A DNA stretch of 64,000 bases from Salipiger aestuarii (GTDB lineage Bacteria; Pseudomonadota; Alphaproteobacteria; Rhodobacterales; Rhodobacteraceae), in NCBI RefSeq assembly GCF_003259905.1, contig NZ_QLMG01000004.1, positions 103,168 to 167,167 of the forward strand. Direction: 5' to 3'. The stretch's first letter is position 1. Each line of letters starts with the position of its first letter. Under the pieces are notes generated by a model that saw only the letters and a program-made list of their open reading frames with translations, did not search any database and was not told the origin of the DNA. Positions 9,209 to 18,223 of this stretch are shown one piece after another. A program made the translations under genes and the position numbers.

Positions 9209-9817
9209 ATGACGCAAACCGCGCTTATCCTTGGCATCGGCAACGTGCTTTGGGCGGACGAGGGCTTTGGCGTGCGCTGCGTCGAACATCTTGCGGACCG
9301 GCTGGCCTATGGCGATGACGTCACGGTACTGGATGGCGGCACGCAGGGGCTGTACCTGCTGCCGTTCCTCGAAGAGGCCGATGTGCTCGTGGTGTTCGAT
9401 GCCGTCGATTACGGGCTGCCCCCCGGCACGGTGAAGGTGGTCGAGGGCGACGCGGTGCCCCGTTTCATGGGCGCCAGGAAAATGTCGCTGCACCAGACCG
9501 GGTTTCAGGATGTGATCGCGACGGCGCAGCTGATGGGCTATTGCCCCGAGGCGCTGCTGCTGGTCGGCTGCCAGCCCGAAGAGCTGGAGGATTATGGCGG
9601 CGGTCTGCGCGCCATCGTCGCGGCCCGCATTCTCGAGGCGGTGCAAATCGCCCGCGACTGGCTGGCCGCGCGCGGATTTCGCGCAATCGACGGCCCCACG
9701 GTGTCCGACACGCTGGCCGACGCCTCGATCCGCCATGCCGCCTACGAAGACGGACGGCCCAGCGAAGACGACGCCTGCCGCACCGGCGACCCCCGCTTTT
9801 TTCCGGTGGCCGGCTGA
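9209..9817 (+). CDS. hupD: Hydrogenase maturation endopeptidase HupD
   Basis: A 202-residue nickel-dependent protease that removes the C-terminal tail of HupL after nickel insertion. The N-terminal fold motif is LILGIGNVLWADEGFGVRC, with metal ligand candidates Glu18, the Asp in VVFDAVDYG and the His in SLHQTGF, as in HybD/HyaD. I start at ATG 9209 because AAAGGGGGGG precedes it and it matches the family N-terminus; an in-frame ATG at 9119 would add 30 unrelated residues. Its stop overlaps the hupF start. Confidence 0.92.
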   Translation: MTQTALILGIGNVLWADEGFGVRCVEHLADRLAYGDDVTVLDGGTQGLYLLPFLEEADVLVVFDAVDYGLPPGTVKVVEGDAVPRFMGARKMSLHQTGFQDVIATAQLMGYCPEALLLVGCQPEELEDYGGGLRAIVAARILEAVQIARDWLAARGFRAIDGPTVSDTLADASIRHAAYEDGRPSEDDACRTGDPRFFPVAG

Positions 9818-10137
9818 TGTGCGTCGGCATTCCCATGCGCCTGCTTGGCATCGACGGCATCGCCGGGAGCGCCACGGGCGATGAGGGCGACGCGCTGATC
9901 GACCTGTCGCTGACCCCCGATGCGAAGGTCGGCGATTGGGTGCTGACCCATCTCGGCCACGCCCGCGAGGTGATTTCCGCGCAGGAGGCCGCGTTGATCG
10001 GAAAGGCGCTGTGCGGTCTGCGCGCGGTGATGAACGGGGCCGGGGTCGGCGATGCCTTTGCCGATATCGAAAATCGCGCGCCGCAACTGCCGCCGCATCT
10101 TGCCGACGCGCTGGCGGCGGGCAAGGCCACTGGCTGA
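9817..10137 (+). CDS. hupF: HypC-family hydrogenase chaperone HupF
   Basis: A 106-residue HypC paralogue that begins MCVGIP, with the essential Cys2 exposed after methionine removal, then RLLGIDG and GDWVLTHLGHAREVI. It is longer than HypC through a C-terminal extension. In Rhizobium HupF stabilises HupL during maturation under oxygen. It overlaps hupD by one base (TGATG) and precedes hupG by 12 bases. The true HypC of this island lies at 15674. Confidence 0.9.
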   Translation: MCVGIPMRLLGIDGIAGSATGDEGDALIDLSLTPDAKVGDWVLTHLGHAREVISAQEAALIGKALCGLRAVMNGAGVGDAFADIENRAPQLPPHLADALAAGKATG

Positions 10138-10149
10138 AGGACCCCGCAG

Positions 10150-10527
10150 ATGAGCCATCCTCTGATCGACCGCCTTGTGACAGACTTTGACTGGCCACGC
10201 CTGTCCACCATGCACGACGTCGCCGCCTTTGTCGCGGCTCCGGGCGCGCATTGCCTGTTTGTTCCGGGCGATCCCAGGCGCAACCTTGAATCCGCCGATG
10301 TGGCGGTGATCCTGCCCGAACTGCACATGACCTTTCAGCGCGCCTTCGATTGCGCCGTGGTCGCGGACGCGATCGAAACGCAGGTGCGCACGGCGGCCAA
10401 TGTGCTCAAGACGCCGTCGCTGATCTTTTACCGCGATGGTCTGCCGCTTGGCGGCATCCCCAAGGTGCGCGACTGGGATGATTACATCGCGCGCATTCCC
10501 CGGATCCTAAACCCCCGCGCCGCCTGA
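10150..10527 (+). CDS. hupG: Hydrogenase expression/formation protein HupG (HyaE family)
   Basis: A 125-residue thioredoxin-fold chaperone lacking the CxxC redox pair. Recognisable features are the FVAAPGAHCLFVPGDPRRNLE segment and TPSLIFYRDGLPLGGIPKVRDW, which match HyaE/HupG. HyaE-type proteins bind the Tat signal of the small subunit until cofactor loading is complete. It sits between hupF and hupH as in Rhizobium and Rhodobacter. Confidence 0.85.
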   Translation: MSHPLIDRLVTDFDWPRLSTMHDVAAFVAAPGAHCLFVPGDPRRNLESADVAVILPELHMTFQRAFDCAVVADAIETQVRTAANVLKTPSLIFYRDGLPLGGIPKVRDWDDYIARIPRILNPRAA

Positions 10528-10539
10528 CGGAGACACGAC

Positions 10540-11364
10540 ATGGTGACAAATTTCCATATGCCTCCGGTCGGTTACGGGCCCGGATCGCAACCCGAAGACG
10601 ACAGCTTCGATTACATGTCCATGCCGCAGGACATGCGCACCTTTACCGCGCATTTCCCCGAGGTCGACGATGTTTCCGGCCTTGGCGCGGCGCTTGGCCT
10701 GATGGCCGAGGTCGCCAATGCCGCCGACCGCGTGGCGCGGGGCGGTGCGCCCGAACGCTTCGATCTGTCGACGCTGGATGCCGCCAATCGCGGGCTGATC
10801 GCCGAGACCATGGGCGAAGGCGAGGTCGCGATGAAGATCCGCGGCGTGCCCGCAATCCGCGTTCAGGAATCGGTGTTTGCTGGCATCTGGGGGCTCGGCG
10901 CCGCCGGGATGGACGTGATCGAGGTCGCTCAGGCCCCCGCGCAGGCCAAGGCGCGCGCCTTTGAACCCGTTCGCCCGGCCACCCCTGACGGGGCGGGCAT
11001 GGGCGTGGTCAACGCCCCGCCGCTGCTGGTCGAACTGCTGGACAAATCCGGCAACTATCGTGCCAGTCGGAATGTACATGTGGTCAACCTGACCCTGCTG
11101 CCGCATACCGAGGGCGATCTGGCCTGGCTGGACAAGCGCCTTGGCCTTGGGTCGACCGACATCCTGTCGCGCGGCTATGGCAACTGCCGTGTCACCGCGA
11201 CCGCCACGCCTCATGTCTGGCGGGTGCAATTTTTCAACTCGATGGATACGCTGATCCTTGATACGTTCGAGGTCACCGACATGCCCGAGGTTGCCATCGC
11301 CGCGGGCGAAGACCTGGCCGACAGCGCCGCCCGCCTGCGCGACGTGCTGGAGGCGATCCGATGA
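10540..11364 (+). CDS. hupH: Hydrogenase expression/formation protein HupH (HyaF family)
   Basis: A 274-residue member of the HupH/HyaF family. Family-like blocks include TFTAHFPEVDD near residue 35, MGEGEVAMKIRG, QESVFAGIWGL and the C-terminal LGLGSTDILSRGYGNCRVTATATPHVWRVQFFNSMDTLILDTFEV. In Rhizobium HupH acts on small-subunit maturation together with HupG and HupI. The stop overlaps the next start by ATGA. Confidence 0.9.
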   Translation: MVTNFHMPPVGYGPGSQPEDDSFDYMSMPQDMRTFTAHFPEVDDVSGLGAALGLMAEVANAADRVARGGAPERFDLSTLDAANRGLIAETMGEGEVAMKIRGVPAIRVQESVFAGIWGLGAAGMDVIEVAQAPAQAKARAFEPVRPATPDGAGMGVVNAPPLLVELLDKSGNYRASRNVHVVNLTLLPHTEGDLAWLDKRLGLGSTDILSRGYGNCRVTATATPHVWRVQFFNSMDTLILDTFEVTDMPEVAIAAGEDLADSAARLRDVLEAIR

Positions 11365-12167
11365 GTTTCGAGGGCAGCTACATGGGCGCCAACGACCGGA
11401 TTTCCGACCTGGCTATCATGGAATGCAAGATCTGCTGGACGCCCTACGATCCGTCCGAGGGCGACGACACCCGGCAGATCGACGCGGGCGTGCCCTTTGC
11501 CGACCTGCCCGGGGACTGGTCCTGCCCGACCTGTTGCGCGCCGAAAGAGCAGTTCATGGTGCGCGAAGACCCCGGCGCGGCCAGTCTGCTGGAAGCCAAC
11601 CGCATCGGCGCGATCACGCGTCGGCTTGAGGCCGACTTCCGCGAAATCTACAACGCCAAGATGCGCGACGTGCCCATCGTCAACAAGTCGTTGCAGGTCG
11701 AGGCGGTGGGGTTTGCCAGACACGGCGACACTCTGCTGGGCGTGCTGGTCAGCCCGTGGTTCATGAACCTGATCCTGCTGCCGGATGCGGGGCAGGACTG
11801 GTCGGGGCTGAAGGCGGGCAGGAAAGAGGTCGTCTCGTTTCCGTCGGGCGAGTATGAATTCATCCACAACACCCGCGAGACGATCGGCGGCTACAAGGCC
11901 TGCTCGCTGTTCTCGCCGATGCATGATTTCAAGCGGCACAAGGATGCGACCGATGTCGCCCGCGCGGTGAGGATCGCGCTGTTTCAGGATGAAAACCGCG
12001 CCGAAACCGACCGCGCGGCCGACATCCGGGCGGCGCGCGAAGATCACGTTGCCGCTGTGAACGCTGCCGAAGACGAGGCCGACAACGATCCCGCGCCGAC
12101 CCGCCGCGCGGTCATCACCGGCGGTCTGACGCTGACCGAAGACCGGCCGGACGGGTCCGACGGATGA
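11361..12167 (+). CDS. hupJ: HupI-HupJ fusion: rubredoxin joined to HybE-type assembly chaperone
   Basis: One 268-residue protein combining two genes that are separate in Rhizobium. Residues 20-65 are a rubredoxin with Cys22, Cys25, Cys55 and Cys58 (CKIC, CPTC) and the YDPSEGD and PGDWSCP signatures. Residues about 85-215 match HupJ/HybE (RRLEADFREIYNAKM, VSPWFMNLILLP, VSFPSGEYEFIHN). The tail is acidic and looks disordered. The rubredoxin half probably donates electrons or protects clusters during HupS assembly. A comparable fusion is known in purple bacteria. Confidence 0.9.
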   Translation: MSFEGSYMGANDRISDLAIMECKICWTPYDPSEGDDTRQIDAGVPFADLPGDWSCPTCCAPKEQFMVREDPGAASLLEANRIGAITRRLEADFREIYNAKMRDVPIVNKSLQVEAVGFARHGDTLLGVLVSPWFMNLILLPDAGQDWSGLKAGRKEVVSFPSGEYEFIHNTRETIGGYKACSLFSPMHDFKRHKDATDVARAVRIALFQDENRAETDRAADIRAAREDHVAAVNAAEDEADNDPAPTRRAVITGGLTLTEDRPDGSDG

Positions 12168-13057
12168 CCCTTCGCGCGCCAGCCTGCCTGATGGCCCGCC
12201 CCGCGCCCCGGCTTCCGGTAGCGCAGTTGGTGATGGGGCGTCCGGTGAACGAGGTCCAGATGCTGCTGCCGCGGCTGTTCAACCTGTGCCGGGGCGCGCA
12301 GGCAACGGCGGTTTCGGTGGCCATCGGGGAGGGCTGCCACCGCGACGCCGCCAGCGCCATCGCGCGTGAAATCCTGCGCGACCATCTGCTCAAGCTCTAC
12401 GCGACCTGGCCGAAGCTTGTCGGGCTTGCGCCGCAGCCCCTGCCGCCGGACTGGGACAAGGGCGGGCGCCGGCTGCTCGCATGGCTTTTTGGGCGCGCCG
12501 GCGAAGCACCGGCCAGCGTGGCGGCGTTCGATGCCTTTCTGGCGCGTCGCGACATGCCGGTGGCGCCGGTCATGGCGCGCATCCGCGATGCCTTTGCCCC
12601 GGGTGAGGCAGTGACCGGGCGGTTTCCCCCGGTGTCGTCCGATCTGATCTGGGCGAAATCCGATATTGAAAATTCGGTCGCCGCGCGGCATCTGCACCAC
12701 CCGGTGATGCAGCATCTGGAAACCGCCTGGGGCCGGGGGCCGTTGTGGCGCGCCGCCGCCCGGCTTTATGACATCGAAGCGATGGCGTTGGGAAATATTC
12801 CCGCTATTCAAAGCGGCGCCGCCTGGGCCATGGTACCCGCCGCGCGCGGCAGCTATGCCATACGCATCGTGGTGGCGCAGAACCGCGTGGCCGATTTCGC
12901 CCGCGTAACCCCGACCGACGCGCTGCTGGCGCCGGGCGGCATTCTGCAACGCTGCCTTGAAACGCTGCCCGCCGCCAAGGCCGGGCTGGGCGCGCTGTTG
13001 CTGGATATTCTGGACCCGTGCAGCCCGGTCGCGTTGCAACAGGTGCATCATGCATGA
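12164..13057 (+). CDS. hupK: HupK, degenerate large-subunit-like assembly protein
   Basis: A 297-residue protein resembling a hydrogenase large subunit with the metal site partly lost. [10 protein letters not shown] near residue 40 corresponds to the first CxxC motif but keeps only one cysteine, and [14 protein letters not shown] at the end corresponds to DPCxxC with only the first cysteine. HupK is thought to act as a scaffold or transfer site for the Fe(CN)2CO unit. Overlaps hupJ (ATGA) and hypA. Confidence 0.85.
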   Translation: MTLRAPACLMARPAPRLPVAQLVMGRPVNEVQMLLPRLFNLCRGAQATAVSVAIGEGCHRDAASAIAREILRDHLLKLYATWPKLVGLAPQPLPPDWDKGGRRLLAWLFGRAGEAPASVAAFDAFLARRDMPVAPVMARIRDAFAPGEAVTGRFPPVSSDLIWAKSDIENSVAARHLHHPVMQHLETAWGRGPLWRAAARLYDIEAMALGNIPAIQSGAAWAMVPAARGSYAIRIVVAQNRVADFARVTPTDALLAPGGILQRCLETLPAAKAGLGALLLDILDPCSPVALQQVHHA

Positions 13058-13391
13058 AATGTCGCTGTGTGAAGGCATCCGGCGGGTGGTCGATCAGGTG
13101 GCGGGCTCGGGCGATATCACCCGCGTGACGCGGGTGCGGCTGGAAATCGGGCGCTTTGCCGGGGTGGAAAAGCCCGCGCTGGAATTTGCCTGGGCCGTGG
13201 TCATGCGCGGATCGAAAGCCGAAGGCGCGACGCTGGAAATGATCGACCTGCCGGGCCGCGCGCTTTGCTATGACTGCATGGCCACTGTCAGCATTGACCA
13301 CAGGCTTGATCCCTGCCCGAACTGCGGCAGCGGCAAGCTGATGCCCGACGGGGGCGACGAGATGCGGATCAAGGATATGGAGGTGCTCTGA
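13050..13391 (+). CDS. hypA: Nickel-insertion accessory protein HypA
   Basis: This 113-residue protein delivers nickel with HypB. The N-terminal MHEMSLCEG supplies the nickel ligand His2, and the zinc site is Cys73, Cys76, Cys89 and Cys92 (CYDC, CPNC). It overlaps the end of hupK by 8 bases and the start of hypB by one base. Confidence 0.95.
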   Translation: MHEMSLCEGIRRVVDQVAGSGDITRVTRVRLEIGRFAGVEKPALEFAWAVVMRGSKAEGATLEMIDLPGRALCYDCMATVSIDHRLDPCPNCGSGKLMPDGGDEMRIKDMEVL

Positions 13392-14194
13392 TGTGTACGG
13401 TTTGCGGCTGTTCGGACGGTGAGGTCGAAGGTCATGGTAACGGCGACGGGCACGGTCACCATGCCCATGGCGATATTCACTTTGGGCAAGGGCTGGCCGG
13501 GGTCGCGGTGGGCAACATGACCCAGGAGCGGCTGATCGAGATCGAAACCGGCATCCTGTCGGAAAACGACCGTTATGCCGCCGGCAATCGCGCGAAGCTG
13601 ACGGCGATGGGGGTGTTTTGCGTGAACCTTGTCAGCTCTCCGGGATCGGGCAAGACCACGCTTCTGTGCGCGACGATCCGTGCCATGGGTGGCGGGGCGG
13701 CGGTGATCGAAGGCGATCAGCAAACCAGCAACGACGCCGAGCGCATCCGCGAAACCGGCGCCCCCGCCGTGCAGGTCAACACCGGCAAGGGCTGCCATCT
13801 GGACGGGCACATGGTCGGGCATGCGCTGGACCATCTGCACCTGCATTCCGGGGACATGCTGTTCATCGAAAACGTCGGAAATCTTGTTTGCCCCGCGGCG
13901 TTCGATTTGGGCGAGGATGCCAAGGTCGCGATCCTGTCGGTCACCGAAGGCGAAGACAAGCCTCTGAAATACCCTGACATGTTCACCGCAGCGCGCATCG
14001 CCCTGCTGAACAAGACCGATCTGGCGCCGCATTGCGACGTGGATCTCGATCTGTATGAATCCAACCTGCGCCGGGTGAACCCGACGATCGACATCATCCG
14101 CGTCTCGGCCCGCACTGGCGAAGGTCTGGACGCCTGGCTTGGCTGGCTGCGCGCCGGGTCGTCGGCCAAACACACGGCGCGGGCCGCCGGGTAG
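13391..14194 (+). CDS. hypB: Nickel chaperone GTPase HypB
   Basis: A 267-residue SIMIBI GTPase. The N-terminus has the high-affinity nickel motif MCTVCGC (Cys2, Cys5, Cys7) followed by a histidine-rich stretch (about residues 15-26, [15 protein letters not shown]), suitable for nickel storage. The P-loop is [11 protein letters not shown], the second metal site is GCHLDGHM, and NKTD gives guanine specificity. It works with HypA to load nickel into HupL and possibly HupV. HupR starts one base after its stop. Confidence 0.95.
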   Translation: MCTVCGCSDGEVEGHGNGDGHGHHAHGDIHFGQGLAGVAVGNMTQERLIEIETGILSENDRYAAGNRAKLTAMGVFCVNLVSSPGSGKTTLLCATIRAMGGGAAVIEGDQQTSNDAERIRETGAPAVQVNTGKGCHLDGHMVGHALDHLHLHSGDMLFIENVGNLVCPAAFDLGEDAKVAILSVTEGEDKPLKYPDMFTAARIALLNKTDLAPHCDVDLDLYESNLRRVNPTIDIIRVSARTGEGLDAWLGWLRAGSSAKHTARAAG

Positions 14195-15670
14195 ATGGCC
14201 GCCCCGGCGCTTCCCACCGTTCTGGTCGTCGATGACGAACCGTTTTCCGTCGCCTCGATGCGGATGGCGCTGGAAGACGATTTTCAGGTGCTGGAGGCGA
14301 CCTCGGCCGATGACGCCTGGCGCCTGATGGAGGAAAACTGGGTGCAGGTGGTGGTGTCCGATCAACGGATGCCGGGGCGCACCGGGGTGGCGCTGCTGTC
14401 GGACGTGCGCGACCGCTGGCCCGAAACCGTGCGCATCATCGTGACCGGCTACACCGAAAGCGCCGACATGATCGAGGCGATCAACAGCGCGGGCATTTAT
14501 CAGTTCATCACCAAGCCCTGGCACCCCGAACAATTCCTGATGGCGGTGCGCAACGCCGCCAGATTGTTCGAGCTTAGCCGCGATCACGAACGCATGTCGC
14601 TGGAAATGCGGTATCTTGGGTCCACGGCGGCGCAGAAACTGCAGGCGCGCCGGGTGCAGGCGCAACAGGCGGGCGGCTTTGACAAGGTGCTGCGGGGCAC
14701 GGCCAGCCCGCTGAACCAGACCATCGCGCTTGCCCGTCAATACGCCAGCTTTGAGGTGCCGGTGCTGATTACCGGCGAGGCGGGCACCGGCAAGACCGAC
14801 ATCGCGCGCGCCATGCACTATGGCTCGTTGCGGTCTGACCGGCCGTTTTACGCGATCAACTGCGCGGGCATGTCCGACGATGTGCTGGGGGTCGAATTGT
14901 TCGGGGCCAAGCGCGGCGCTGTGGCGGGCGCCGTGCAGGCCCGCGCGGGGCTGTTGCAAAAGGCCGACCGGGGCACATTGATGCTGAACGGCATCGACAC
15001 GCTGGGCCCGGCGATGCAGCTTGCGCTGTTGAATGTGGTCACCACGGGGGGCTTTCAGCCGCTGGGCGGGCATGAAACCCTGACCAGCGCGGCGCGGCTG
15101 TTGTTCGGGGCGCATCGCGATCTGCGCGCGATGGTCGCGGCACAGCAATTCCGCGGCGATCTGTTCTTCGAAATGGCGGTGACGGAACTGTCGGTGCCAC
15201 CGCTGCGCGCCCGCGTGCACGATCTGCCGATGCTGGCCGAACGCCTGCTGCACGAGGCCGCCGAGACGCATGGCAAGCCGGTGCGGGGCCTGTCGCAACC
15301 TGCGCTGGATTTTCTGGTGGCGCATGACTGGCCCGGCAATCTGCCCGAATTGCGCAACGAGGTGACGCGGATGCTGATCCTGGCGCAGGACATGACTCTG
15401 GGGCCGGAACTGATCTCGCGCCATATTCTTCAGGCGGGGCATTCGGATCGAAACGACGCGGTCATGGGCACAGATCCGTGCACGCTGGAGGGCACCCTGA
15501 AAGACCGTGTCGAACTGATGGAGATGCGGATACTGGGCGAAACCCTGACCCGTCTGAAATGGAACAAGTCCAGAGCGGCGGCCGAACTGGGGCTGTCGCG
15601 CGTCGGGCTGCGCGCAAAGCTGGATCGCTACGGGATCGAACCCCACGCATCCGTCTCCGAGGAGGATTAA
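14195..15670 (+). CDS. hupR: Hydrogenase transcriptional regulator HupR (NtrC family)
   Basis: A 491-residue response regulator with three domains: receiver (residues 1-125, phosphoacceptor Asp56 in VVSDQRMPG), AAA+ (about 160-400, Walker A GEAGTGKT) and a Fis-type HTH at the end (KSRAAAELGLSRVGLRAKL). The GAFTGA loop that contacts sigma-54 is replaced by GAVAGA. This fits the R. capsulatus protein, which activates a sigma-70 promoter in its unphosphorylated form and is inactivated by HupT. It starts one base after hypB. Confidence 0.93.
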   Translation: MAAPALPTVLVVDDEPFSVASMRMALEDDFQVLEATSADDAWRLMEENWVQVVVSDQRMPGRTGVALLSDVRDRWPETVRIIVTGYTESADMIEAINSAGIYQFITKPWHPEQFLMAVRNAARLFELSRDHERMSLEMRYLGSTAAQKLQARRVQAQQAGGFDKVLRGTASPLNQTIALARQYASFEVPVLITGEAGTGKTDIARAMHYGSLRSDRPFYAINCAGMSDDVLGVELFGAKRGAVAGAVQARAGLLQKADRGTLMLNGIDTLGPAMQLALLNVVTTGGFQPLGGHETLTSAARLLFGAHRDLRAMVAAQQFRGDLFFEMAVTELSVPPLRARVHDLPMLAERLLHEAAETHGKPVRGLSQPALDFLVAHDWPGNLPELRNEVTRMLILAQDMTLGPELISRHILQAGHSDRNDAVMGTDPCTLEGTLKDRVELMEMRILGETLTRLKWNKSRAAAELGLSRVGLRAKLDRYGIEPHASVSEED

Positions 15671-15673
15671 GCC

Positions 15674-15985
15674 ATGTGTCTGGGCATTCCAGGACAGATT
15701 GTCGAGATTACCGATGCGCCCCGTCAGATGGCGGTGGCCGAGGTGTCGGGCGTGCGCCGCGAGGTGTCGCTGGCCCCGGTCGCGGAGCGTCCGTTGACGG
15801 AGCTGCTGGGCGAATGGGTGCTGATCCACGTCGGCTTTGCCATGGCGGTGATCGACGCGGACGAGGCGGCGCAGACGCTTATCGCCCTGCACGACCTTGG
15901 CGAGGCGCAAGAGGCGCTGGAGGCCATGGCGGAAGGCGAACGTGCCTTTGCCGACCCCGCCTCTGACGGGGGAGACTCTGCATGA
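15674..15985 (+). CDS. hypC: Hydrogenase maturation chaperone HypC
   Basis: This 103-residue protein begins MCLGIPGQIVEI with the conserved Cys2 and carries GEWVLIHVGFAMAVID. HypC binds HypD and the large-subunit precursor while Fe(CN)2CO is assembled and transferred. It lies 3 bases after hupR and overlaps hypD by ATGA. Confidence 0.95.
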   Translation: MCLGIPGQIVEITDAPRQMAVAEVSGVRREVSLAPVAERPLTELLGEWVLIHVGFAMAVIDADEAAQTLIALHDLGEAQEALEAMAEGERAFADPASDGGDSA

Positions 15986-17124
15986 GATATGTCGAGGAAT
16001 TCCGCGACCCCAAGGCCGCGAAAGGCGTGCTTGGCGCCATCGCGCGCGTCGCCGGTGACATCGGCGCAACGGCGCAGGACTCTGTCCGCATCATGGAAAT
16101 CTGCGGCGGGCACACCCATGCCATCTTTCGCTACGGGCTGGACAGGCTGGTGCATGAGGGCATCGACTTCATCCACGGCCCCGGTTGCCCGGTCTGCGTT
16201 CTGCCGATGTCGCGCGTCGATGAATGCGTCGAGATCGCACAGCGCCCCGGCGTGATCTTTACCACGTTCGGCGATGCGATGCGGGTGCCGGGATCGCAGA
16301 AATCCCTGGGTCAGGCCAAGGCGGACGGGGCGGATATCCGCATGGTCTATTCGCCGCTGGATGCGCTGGACCTGGCGCGGCGCAACCCCGCGCGCGAGGT
16401 GGTGTTCTTTGGCCTCGGCTTCGAAACCACCACGCCCTCGACCGCGCTGACGTTGCAACAGGCGCACCGCGACGGCGTCGGGAATTTCAGCGTGTTCTGC
16501 AACCACATCACCGTGCCGCCGCCCATCAAGGCGCTGCTGGACGATCCCCACATGAGGCTGGACGGCTTCGTCGGGCCGGGGCATGTGAGCATGGTCATCG
16601 GCATCCATCCCTACGATTTCATTGCGCGCGATTACGGCAAGCCGATCGTCGTAGCGGGGTTCGAACCGCTGGATCTGCTGCAATCGGTGCTGATGGTGCT
16701 GAATCAGATCCGGGATGGCCGCGCGCAGGTCGAAAACCAGTACGCCCGCGTGGTGCCCGAACATGGCAACCCGCTCAGCCTTGCGGCAATGGCCGACGTG
16801 TATGAAGTGCGGCCCAGTTTCGAATGGCGGGGTCTGGGCGAAATCGACGCCAGTGGCTTGCGCATTCGCGACGCCTATCGCGCCTGGGATGCCGAAGAGA
16901 AATTCGGCATCGGCTATGCCGTGGGTCGCGCGCCGGTCAGGGAACCCGATGGCTGCGAATGCGGCGCGGTGATGACCGGCCGGATCAAGCCCACCGCCTG
17001 CCCGCAATTCGGGCGCGGATGCACGCCCGACACCGCCCTTGGTGCGCTGATGGTCAGTTCCGAAGGCGCCTGCGCGGCCTATTGGACCTATGGCGGCGCC
17101 CGCGCGACGGAGGCTGCGCAATGA
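15982..17124 (+). CDS. hypD: Fe(CN)2CO assembly scaffold HypD
   Basis: A 380-residue iron-sulfur protein on which the active-site iron unit is built. Cys41 in EICGGHTH and the GPGCPVCVLP motif (Cys69, Cys72) are the conserved iron-binding and thiol-redox residues; the FGLGFETTTPS and CNHITVPP blocks and the C-terminal cluster cysteines (CECGAVMTGRIKPTACPQFGRGC) are all present. Overlaps hypC and hypE by ATGA. Confidence 0.96.
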   Translation: MRYVEEFRDPKAAKGVLGAIARVAGDIGATAQDSVRIMEICGGHTHAIFRYGLDRLVHEGIDFIHGPGCPVCVLPMSRVDECVEIAQRPGVIFTTFGDAMRVPGSQKSLGQAKADGADIRMVYSPLDALDLARRNPAREVVFFGLGFETTTPSTALTLQQAHRDGVGNFSVFCNHITVPPPIKALLDDPHMRLDGFVGPGHVSMVIGIHPYDFIARDYGKPIVVAGFEPLDLLQSVLMVLNQIRDGRAQVENQYARVVPEHGNPLSLAAMADVYEVRPSFEWRGLGEIDASGLRIRDAYRAWDAEEKFGIGYAVGRAPVREPDGCECGAVMTGRIKPTACPQFGRGCTPDTALGALMVSSEGACAAYWTYGGARATEAAQ

Positions 17125-18170
17125 CCGTCGCCAGCAGACCATCACCATCGCGCCTGCGCGGGGGCCGTGTGACCCTGGCGCATGGCGGCGGCGGGCGCGC
17201 CATGCGTGTTCTGATCGACGAGCTGTTCACCAGCGTCTTCAAACCCGACAGCGCCGAAGATCAGGCCCGGCTGATGACCCCGGCGTTGCAGCAGCCCGGC
17301 GCGCGGCTGGCGTTGACAACGGATGGCTATGTGGTGACCCCGGTCGAATTTCCCGGGGGAGACATCGGCAAGATCGCCGTCTGTGGCACGATCAACGATC
17401 TGGCCGTGGGGGGCGCGGTGCCGCTGTGGCTGTCGGCCAGTTTCATCATCGAGGAAGGCTGCGACATCGCCCTGCTGCGCCGCCTTGTCGCCAGCATGGC
17501 GCGCGAGGCCGACGCGGCGGGTGTCTCTATCGTGACCGGCGACACCAAGGTGGTCGAAAAGGGTTCCTGCGACACGGTGTTCATCACGACTTCGGGCGTC
17601 GGCGTGATCGCGCCGGGCGACGATCTGCGGGCCGAGCACATCCGCCCCGGAGACGTCGCCATCGTCAACGGCATGCTGGGCGATCACGGCGCCACGATCC
17701 TGGCCGCGCGCGGAGATCTTGCGCTGTCGGCCCCGCTGCAATCGGATTGCCGGTCGCTGGGGCATCTGATGCAGGCGGTGCTGACGGCCTGCCCCGGCCT
17801 GCGCGCCGCGCGGGATGCGACGCGGGGAGGGCTGGCCTCGGCGCTGAACGAAATGGCCATGGCGGCGGGCGTGTCGGTCGAACTGGACGAGTCCGCGCTG
17901 CCGATTCGCCCCGAGGTCAGGGGGATGTGCGAGATCCTCGGCCTGGATCCGCTGTACCTTGCCAACGAAGGCGCGCTGGTGCTGTTCGTACCGCAGGCCG
18001 AAGCCGACGCTGCGCTGGCCGCGATGCGGTCGGTGCCGGCGGGGCAGGGGGCGGCGGTCGTGGGGCGCGCGGCGGCACGGGGTACGGTGCCGGTGACGAT
18101 GCGGTCGGCCTTTGGCGGCACGCGCATCGTCGACATGCTGGTGGGCGAACAACTGCCCAGGATCTGCTGA
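17121..18170 (+). CDS. hypE: Carbamoyl dehydratase HypE
   Basis: A 349-residue AIRS/PurM-like enzyme that dehydrates its own thiocarboxamide to a thiocyanate and donates cyanide to HypD. The C-terminus is PRIC, placing the modified cysteine as the last residue. N-terminal LAHGGGGRAM and DTKVVEKG are family motifs. The start ATG overlaps the hypD stop. It ends the island and faces the convergent iron-transport genes 53 bp away. Confidence 0.96.
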   Translation: MTVASRPSPSRLRGGRVTLAHGGGGRAMRVLIDELFTSVFKPDSAEDQARLMTPALQQPGARLALTTDGYVVTPVEFPGGDIGKIAVCGTINDLAVGGAVPLWLSASFIIEEGCDIALLRRLVASMAREADAAGVSIVTGDTKVVEKGSCDTVFITTSGVGVIAPGDDLRAEHIRPGDVAIVNGMLGDHGATILAARGDLALSAPLQSDCRSLGHLMQAVLTACPGLRAARDATRGGLASALNEMAMAAGVSVELDESALPIRPEVRGMCEILGLDPLYLANEGALVLFVPQAEADAALAAMRSVPAGQGAAVVGRAAARGTVPVTMRSAFGGTRIVDMLVGEQLPRIC

Positions 18171-18223
18171 GCGGGCAGTGTCGCCGCCTGTTCCCGCGTA
18201 CCGTACCGCTGGCGGGCTCTGGA

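Noticed and set aside
13268..16069. 933-codon minus-strand frame opposite hypA, hypB, hupR and hypC
   Set aside because: Shadow of conserved genes on the plus strand; no recognisable motif.
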